Positions 5,350-9,153 of a stretch of 9,153 nt of DNA are shown piece by piece. Position numbers and translations under genes: made by a program. Below the pieces are notes generated by a model. That model was given only the letters and a program-made list of their open reading frames with translations. It was not told the DNA's origin and did no database searches. The stretch comes from an uncultured Collinsella sp. (lineage in GTDB: Bacteria > Actinomycetota > Coriobacteriia > Coriobacteriales > Coriobacteriaceae), in assembly GCA_900757465.1 (NCBI GenBank), contig CAAENY010000019.1:1-9153 (forward strand), read 5' to 3'. Position 1 is the first letter of the stretch; each line of letters begins with the position of its first letter.

Positions 5350-6429
5350 TCTTTATCCCATCCTTTGCCTCGCGAGTTGACGCGCCCCGTGCATGTGGGC
5401 GGTGTGCAGATCGGTGGCGGCGCACCGGTGGTGGTCCAATCCATGACCTGCACCGATACCGCTGATGCCCAGGCAACGCTTGCGCAAGTGTGCGCGTTGG
5501 CGCAGGCTGGCTGCGATATCGTGCGTGTGAGCGTGCCCACCGAGGCCGCGCTTGAGGGTTTCCGCACCATCTGTGCCGAGTCTCCGGTGCCGATTGTCGC
5601 TGATATCCACTTTAACCATAAGCTCGCCATTGGCGCCGTTGAGGCCGGTGCCGCCAAGCTGCGTATCAATCCCGGCAACATCGGCGATTGGGCCAAGGTC
5701 GATGCCGTGATCGATGCCGCGGGCGCCGCTGGGTGCGCGATTCGCATTGGCGTGAACGCGGGCTCGCTTGAGCAGGATATCGCCGAGCGCGATGGGCTTA
5801 CGCAGCCCGAGAAACTCGTGATGTCGAGCGAGCGCTTCGTCAAGTACTTTGAGGACCGCGGCTTTACGAACATTGTGCTTTCGGCCAAGGCCCATAGCGT
5901 GCAAACGACGCTCGATACCTATCGAGCCCTCTCGCGCGAGATTCCCCATGTTCCGCTTCACTTGGGCGTGACGGAGGCGGGGACCAAGCTGCAGGGCACT
6001 ATCAAGAGCTCGGTGGGTCTGGGTATTCTGCTGTCCGAGGGCATCGGTGACACCATGCGCGTGTCGCTTACGGCCGATCCGGTTGAGGAGCCACCGGTTG
6101 CCTGGGGTATCCTGCAGTCCCTTGGCCTTCGTCGCCGTGGCCCCGAGATTGTCTCGTGCCCCACGTGCGCCCGCTGCCAGGTTAATCTCATTCCCATCGC
6201 CGAGGAGGTCACCGAGCGGCTTAAGAACTACTCCGCGCCGCTTTCGATCGCCGTGATGGGATGTGCCGTTAATGGCCCCGGCGAGGCTTCCGACGCCGAC
6301 CTAGGCGTGGCCTGTGGACGAGGTCAGGGCCTGCTCTTTTCGCATGGCCAGATCATTGGTAAAGTAGCTGAGGACCAAATTGTCGACGCGCTTATGGCCG
6401 AGGTCGACAAGCTTATTGAGGAGAAATAA
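5347..6429 (+). CDS. ispG: 4-hydroxy-3-methylbut-2-en-1-yl diphosphate synthase (IspG/GcpE)
   Basis: Cytoplasmic [4Fe-4S] enzyme of the MEP pathway. It reductively opens methylerythritol cyclodiphosphate to HMBPP, with electrons from flavodoxin or ferredoxin. The TTG start gives 360 residues (E. coli 372). The N-terminal TIM-barrel part (about 10-255) shows VVVQSMTCTDT (28-38), VPIVADIHFN (81-90), LRINPGN (105-111) and HLGVTEAG (205-212). The C-terminal cluster domain holds SCPTC (Cys271, Cys274) and GCAVNGPGE (Cys306, Glu313), the four cluster ligands found in E. coli with an offset of one. There is no plant/Chlamydia-type insert. An extra Cys277 gives CPTCARC. It lies 13 nt after rseP, and its stop touches the proS start. 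Together with dxr and uppS it connects isoprenoid precursor supply to wall lipid carrier synthesis. Confidence 0.96.
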   Translation: MSLSHPLPRELTRPVHVGGVQIGGGAPVVVQSMTCTDTADAQATLAQVCALAQAGCDIVRVSVPTEAALEGFRTICAESPVPIVADIHFNHKLAIGAVEAGAAKLRINPGNIGDWAKVDAVIDAAGAAGCAIRIGVNAGSLEQDIAERDGLTQPEKLVMSSERFVKYFEDRGFTNIVLSAKAHSVQTTLDTYRALSREIPHVPLHLGVTEAGTKLQGTIKSSVGLGILLSEGIGDTMRVSLTADPVEEPPVAWGILQSLGLRRRGPEIVSCPTCARCQVNLIPIAEEVTERLKNYSAPLSIAVMGCAVNGPGEASDADLGVACGRGQGLLFSHGQIIGKVAEDQIVDALMAEVDKLIEEK

Positions 6430-8151
6430 ATGACCCGAGCAATGTATATGTCTAAGCTCTACGCGCCGACGCTTAAAGAGGATCCGGCGGACGCTGAGCT
6501 CGCCAGCCACCGCCTGCTGCTCCGTGCCGGCATGATCCGCAAGGAGGCCGCCGGTCTGTATTCCTATCTGCCGCTTGCTTGGCGCTCGATCCGCAAGATT
6601 GAGAACATCGTGCGCGACGAGATGGACGCTGCCGGCGCCCAGGAGCTTATGATGCCTATCATGGTCGACGCCGAGTTGTGGCGTGAGTCCGGCCGCATCG
6701 ACGCCTATGGCAAGGAACTTGTGCGTTTTGACGACCGTCACGGTCGCGAGTTCGTCCTGGGCCCCACGCACGAGGAGACCGTCACGGCCCTGGTGCGCAA
6801 CGAGCTGCGTTCCTACAAACAGCTGCCCGTCAACCTGTACCACATCCAGGATAAGTTCCGCGACGAGTTCCGTCCCCGCTTTGGCCTGATGCGTGGCCGC
6901 GAGTTCATCATGAAGGACGCCTACAGCTTCTCCGCCACGCAGGAGAGCCTGCAGGAGGAGTACGACAAGATGAAGCAGGCCTATGCCAACATTTGCGAGC
7001 GCTGCTACATCAAGGCCCTGCCCGTTGTCGCCGACTCCGGCGAGATCGGTGGCGATACCTCCGTCGAGTATATGGCTTTGGCCGATGCCGGCGAGGCTTC
7101 GCTCGTCTACTGCGACGATTGCGGCTTTGCTGCCGATGACGAAGCGGCAAGCACCAAGGTCGTCGTGACTGAGGGCCCCGGCGACGGTACGCTCACCAAG
7201 GTCGAGACTCCGGGCATGGGCACCATCGAAGCTGTTGCTAAGTTCTTTGGCTTCCCCGAGAACGGCACGCGCAAGTCGCTGGCACTCATCGACGCCGAGG
7301 GCAAGCCTGTCGTGGCCATTGTTCCGGGCGACCACGAGCTCAACGATTGCAAGGCCGAGCACGTCTTTGGCAAGGGCTATCGCATGATGACCGACGAGGA
7401 GCTTCAGACCTACGGTCTGCATAAGGGCTTTATCGGACCGGTTAACCTGCCCGAGGGTATTCGTCTGGTCTGCGACGAGAGCCTGCGCGAGTCCAAACAG
7501 TGGGCCTGTGGCGCCAACGAGGTTGACTACCACTTTACCGGTGCCTGCCCCGAGCGCGACTTTACCGTCGACGAGTGGGCCGACCTGGTCACCGTCGTTG
7601 CCGGCGATCCCTGCCCGCACTGCGGCAAGCCGCTCTCTGCCGCTCGCGGCATCGAGGTCTCCCAGGTCTTCCAGCTGGGCACCAAGTATTCCGAGGCCAT
7701 GGGTGCCACCTTTATGGATGAGGACGGCAAGGAGAAGCCGCTGATCATGGGCTGCTACGGCGTTGGTGTGTCCCGCTCGCTCGCTGCCGTCGTGGAGCAG
7801 CACAACGACGAGCACGGTATCGTCTGGCCGGTCTCCGTTGCTCCGTACGAGGTCGCGGTGATTCCGCTCGATCCCAAGAAGGAGGAGTGCGCTACCGTTT
7901 GCGACCAAATCGTCGAGGACCTGTGCGCCGAGGGTATCGAGGTTGTCGTCGATGACCGTGACGAGCGTCCCGGCTTTAAGTTTGCCGACAACGACCTTAT
8001 GGGATTCCCGTATCAGGTGGTGCTTGGCAAGCGTGGCCTTAAGAATGGCACCGTTGAGCTCAAGGACCGTGCCACGGGCGAGCGCGAGGACGTGGCGATT
8101 GACGAGGTCGTCGCCAAGGTTGCCGAGCTTGTTAAGGCGGCCCGCCGTTAA
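6430..8151 (+). CDS. proS: Prolyl-tRNA synthetase, bacterial type with editing domain
   Basis: Cytoplasmic class IIa synthetase that charges tRNA-Pro. It has 573 residues (E. coli 572) in the long bacterial arrangement. The N-terminal catalytic part carries motif 1 around AQELMMPIM (70-78), GPTHEE (111-116), motif 2 around FRDEFRPRFG (143-152) and RGREFIMKDAYSF (155-167). An INS editing domain (about 225-405) follows, with Lys282 in GTRKSLALI at the place of E. coli Lys279, GDHELN (300-305) and FIGPVNLP (334-341), so mischarged Ala-tRNA is probably hydrolysed in cis. Motif 3 is GCYGVGVSRS (441-450), and the anticodon-binding domain begins at about WPVSVAPY (466-473). Two CxxC knuckles (Cys228/231 and Cys395/398) flank the editing domain and may bind zinc. 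The ATG directly follows the ispG stop, with GAGGAG (6418-6423) 6 nt upstream. In-frame ATGs at 6442 and 6448 are less likely. It ends the operon. Confidence 0.97.
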   Translation: MTRAMYMSKLYAPTLKEDPADAELASHRLLLRAGMIRKEAAGLYSYLPLAWRSIRKIENIVRDEMDAAGAQELMMPIMVDAELWRESGRIDAYGKELVRFDDRHGREFVLGPTHEETVTALVRNELRSYKQLPVNLYHIQDKFRDEFRPRFGLMRGREFIMKDAYSFSATQESLQEEYDKMKQAYANICERCYIKALPVVADSGEIGGDTSVEYMALADAGEASLVYCDDCGFAADDEAASTKVVVTEGPGDGTLTKVETPGMGTIEAVAKFFGFPENGTRKSLALIDAEGKPVVAIVPGDHELNDCKAEHVFGKGYRMMTDEELQTYGLHKGFIGPVNLPEGIRLVCDESLRESKQWACGANEVDYHFTGACPERDFTVDEWADLVTVVAGDPCPHCGKPLSAARGIEVSQVFQLGTKYSEAMGATFMDEDGKEKPLIMGCYGVGVSRSLAAVVEQHNDEHGIVWPVSVAPYEVAVIPLDPKKEECATVCDQIVEDLCAEGIEVVVDDRDERPGFKFADNDLMGFPYQVVLGKRGLKNGTVELKDRATGEREDVAIDEVVAKVAELVKAARR

Positions 8152-8182
8152 TCGACGTTTCTGCTATTAGATGTAATTGCGG

Positions 8183-8233
8183 GACTGCTCCGTATCTCTC
8201 TTAGGAAGAGATGCGGAGCAGTCTATTTTGTTG
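8183..8233 (+). terminator. Operon terminator after proS
   Basis: A 17-bp stem (8183-8199 with 8207-8223, one T-G wobble) closes a 7-nt loop and is followed by TATTTTGTTG. It begins 31 nt after the proS stop. The stem is unusually long and the T-tract imperfect. It is the natural end of the pyrH-proS transcript. Confidence 0.85.
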
Positions 8234-8255
8234 CGTGAATAAACTCGATGGGTAA

Positions 8256-8295
8256 AGGAAAACCCCACAGCCCATATGAGCTGCGGGGTTTTCTT
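8256..8295. terminator. Bidirectional terminator between convergent genes
   Basis: AGGAAAACCCC (8256-8266) pairs with GGGGTTTTCTT (8285-8295, one G-T wobble), and CAGC (8268-8271) with GCTG (8280-8283), separated by one A-C mismatch, around an 8-nt loop. The A-run on one arm and T-run on the other give a U-tract on both strands. It can end the minus-strand kinase transcript (32 nt past its stop) and back up the proS terminator. Confidence 0.85.
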
Positions 8296-8327
8296 GTGCC
8301 TCCGATGCGAAATAAATCGCTCAGATA

Positions 8328-9092
8328 TTACTGATAATCGACGACGTCGATCCAGTTCTTCAGGAACTCATCGTTCACGTTGCGCTTACGAGCGAGCTCG
8401 GAAGCGGCGACGATGCTCGTCCACTGACGCACGACCTGCATGGGCATGTCGGCGCGGTCGCAGTAGAGCTCCAGGTAGGCCTCGGCCTGATCCTTGCTGT
8501 TGAGGGCGAAGAGCAGGTAGGTGGTGGCAACGTCGGCAGCAGGGGAGCCCTGGGTGGCGTGTGCCCAGTCGCACACATAGAGCTGGCCGTCGTCGCCGAC
8601 GATGACGTTGGAGGGGTTGAAGTCGCCGTGGCAGACCTTGAACTCCTTGGTCATGCCGTCCAGACGCTCCTGAAGGTTGTAGCGCGTGGTGGCATTGAGC
8701 TGATCAAGGCTGTCGATCATGCGGGCGAACTTGTCGCGCTGACGGTTGAGCAGCGGGGAGGTGTAGCCGTGGATCTCGATCTGGAGGTCGACGAACATCT
8801 CGAGATACTCACCAAAGCGCTGGGGCTCGGCAGTCATCTTCTCGGCAAGGGTGGTGCCCGGAACCTTCTCGGTCACGAGCGCCCAGCCGTTGGCGTTCTC
8901 GAGCTGGGAAACCTCGAGAGCCTTGGGGCTGCGGATGCCGCACTCATTGATGCGGGCAAGATTCAAAGCCTCGTTGAACACGTCGGAGACAGGCTTGGTC
9001 TCGTTAAAGACCTTGACAATCTTGTCGCCCAGGTCGTAAACGACCTTGTTGCCACGGCGGACGAGCTCGGTCTTGGAATCGGGTAGCAGCAT
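8328..9092 (-). CDS. Aminoglycoside/choline phosphotransferase-family kinase
   Basis: Cytoplasmic protein-kinase-like small-molecule kinase of 254 residues; the substrate is unknown. The N-lobe shows a strand-turn-strand RRGNKVVYDLGDKIVKVF with the likely ATP-contacting Lys27, then a possible partner Glu41 and an inter-lobe stretch around WALVTEKVPGTTL (70-82). The C-lobe carries the catalytic loop HGDFNPSN (155-162; base Asp157, Asn162) and a metal-binding Asp175 in VCDWAHA, followed by SPAADVATTY (183-192). These are the APH-family motifs, so an active enzyme is likely. The ATG at 9092 is preceded by AAAGGA with 7-nt spacing. The gene is convergent with proS and probably monocistronic within what is visible. 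Its length and motif spacing resemble small APH-like proteins of gut bacteria (TIGR02172-like) more than known resistance enzymes. A drug-resistance role should not be assumed; choline, thiamine or sugar kinase activity are alternatives. Confidence 0.85.
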   Translation of the reverse strand: MLLPDSKTELVRRGNKVVYDLGDKIVKVFNETKPVSDVFNEALNLARINECGIRSPKALEVSQLENANGWALVTEKVPGTTLAEKMTAEPQRFGEYLEMFVDLQIEIHGYTSPLLNRQRDKFARMIDSLDQLNATTRYNLQERLDGMTKEFKVCHGDFNPSNVIVGDDGQLYVCDWAHATQGSPAADVATTYLLFALNSKDQAEAYLELYCDRADMPMQVVRQWTSIVAASELARKRNVNDEFLKNWIDVVDYQ

Positions 9093-9153
9093 GGTTGCAT
9101 CCTTTCAACGATGCGATAGAAGCGACGGCGGGGGTGTGTGAAACACCCGTGCA

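Noticed and set aside
6301..7908. Long minus-strand open frame (535 codons) opposite ispG/proS
   Set aside because: It is an antisense shadow of GC-rich codon bias. It lies opposite two clearly real, conserved genes, and its translation shows no recognisable motif.
8559..9086. Plus-strand open frame of 175 codons opposite the kinase gene
   Set aside because: It is the complement of the kinase, which has all catalytic motifs and its own ribosome binding site on the minus strand.
9110..9146. Possible promoter of the kinase gene on the minus strand (TTTCAC, 17 nt, TCTATC)
   Set aside because: The spacing is ideal but both hexamers match consensus poorly (about half or less), so a call is not supported. 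The true promoter may lie beyond the window.
9132..9148. Small inverted repeat GGGTGT/ACACCC near the window end
   Set aside because: The stem is only 6 bp with no T-run on either strand, and the upstream context is cut off, so neither terminator nor operator can be argued.

Overview
The window looks like chromosomal DNA from a high-GC actinobacterium of the class Coriobacteriia, most likely Collinsella or a close relative. This assignment rests on gene order, GC-rich codon use and the feel of the protein sequences; no search was run. No mobile element, CRISPR array, rRNA or tRNA was seen.

Positions 1-8151 are one tightly packed plus-strand gene cluster: pyrH (5' end cut off by the window), frr, uppS, cdsA, dxr, rseP, ispG and proS. 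Gaps between genes are 0-25 nt, one pair overlaps by 1 nt (TAATG), and most Shine-Dalgarno sequences lie inside the end of the preceding gene, so translational coupling is likely. The theme is nucleotide and translation housekeeping (UMP kinase, ribosome recycling factor, prolyl-tRNA synthetase) combined with envelope precursor supply. DXR and IspG are two MEP-pathway enzymes that make isoprenoid precursors, UppS turns these into the C55 lipid carrier for peptidoglycan, CdsA makes CDP-diacylglycerol for phospholipids, and RseP is a membrane site-2 protease that usually serves envelope stress signalling.

Positions 8152-8327 form a short intergenic region between convergent genes with two hairpin terminators, the second symmetrical enough to work in both directions. 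Positions 8328-9092 (minus strand) encode a small kinase of the aminoglycoside/choline phosphotransferase family, apparently its own transcription unit. The last 61 nt are its leader.

The most unusual points are: (i) an insertion of about 110 residues in the cytoplasmic loop of RseP that begins with what reads as a winged-helix fold; (ii) a textbook intrinsic-terminator shape (9-bp perfect stem, CTGC loop, T5) inside the first 65 nt of uppS, which suggests attenuation inside the operon; (iii) further strong hairpins early in cdsA and rseP; and (iv) a His-Pro to Gln-Arg change in a normally conserved stretch of DXR.
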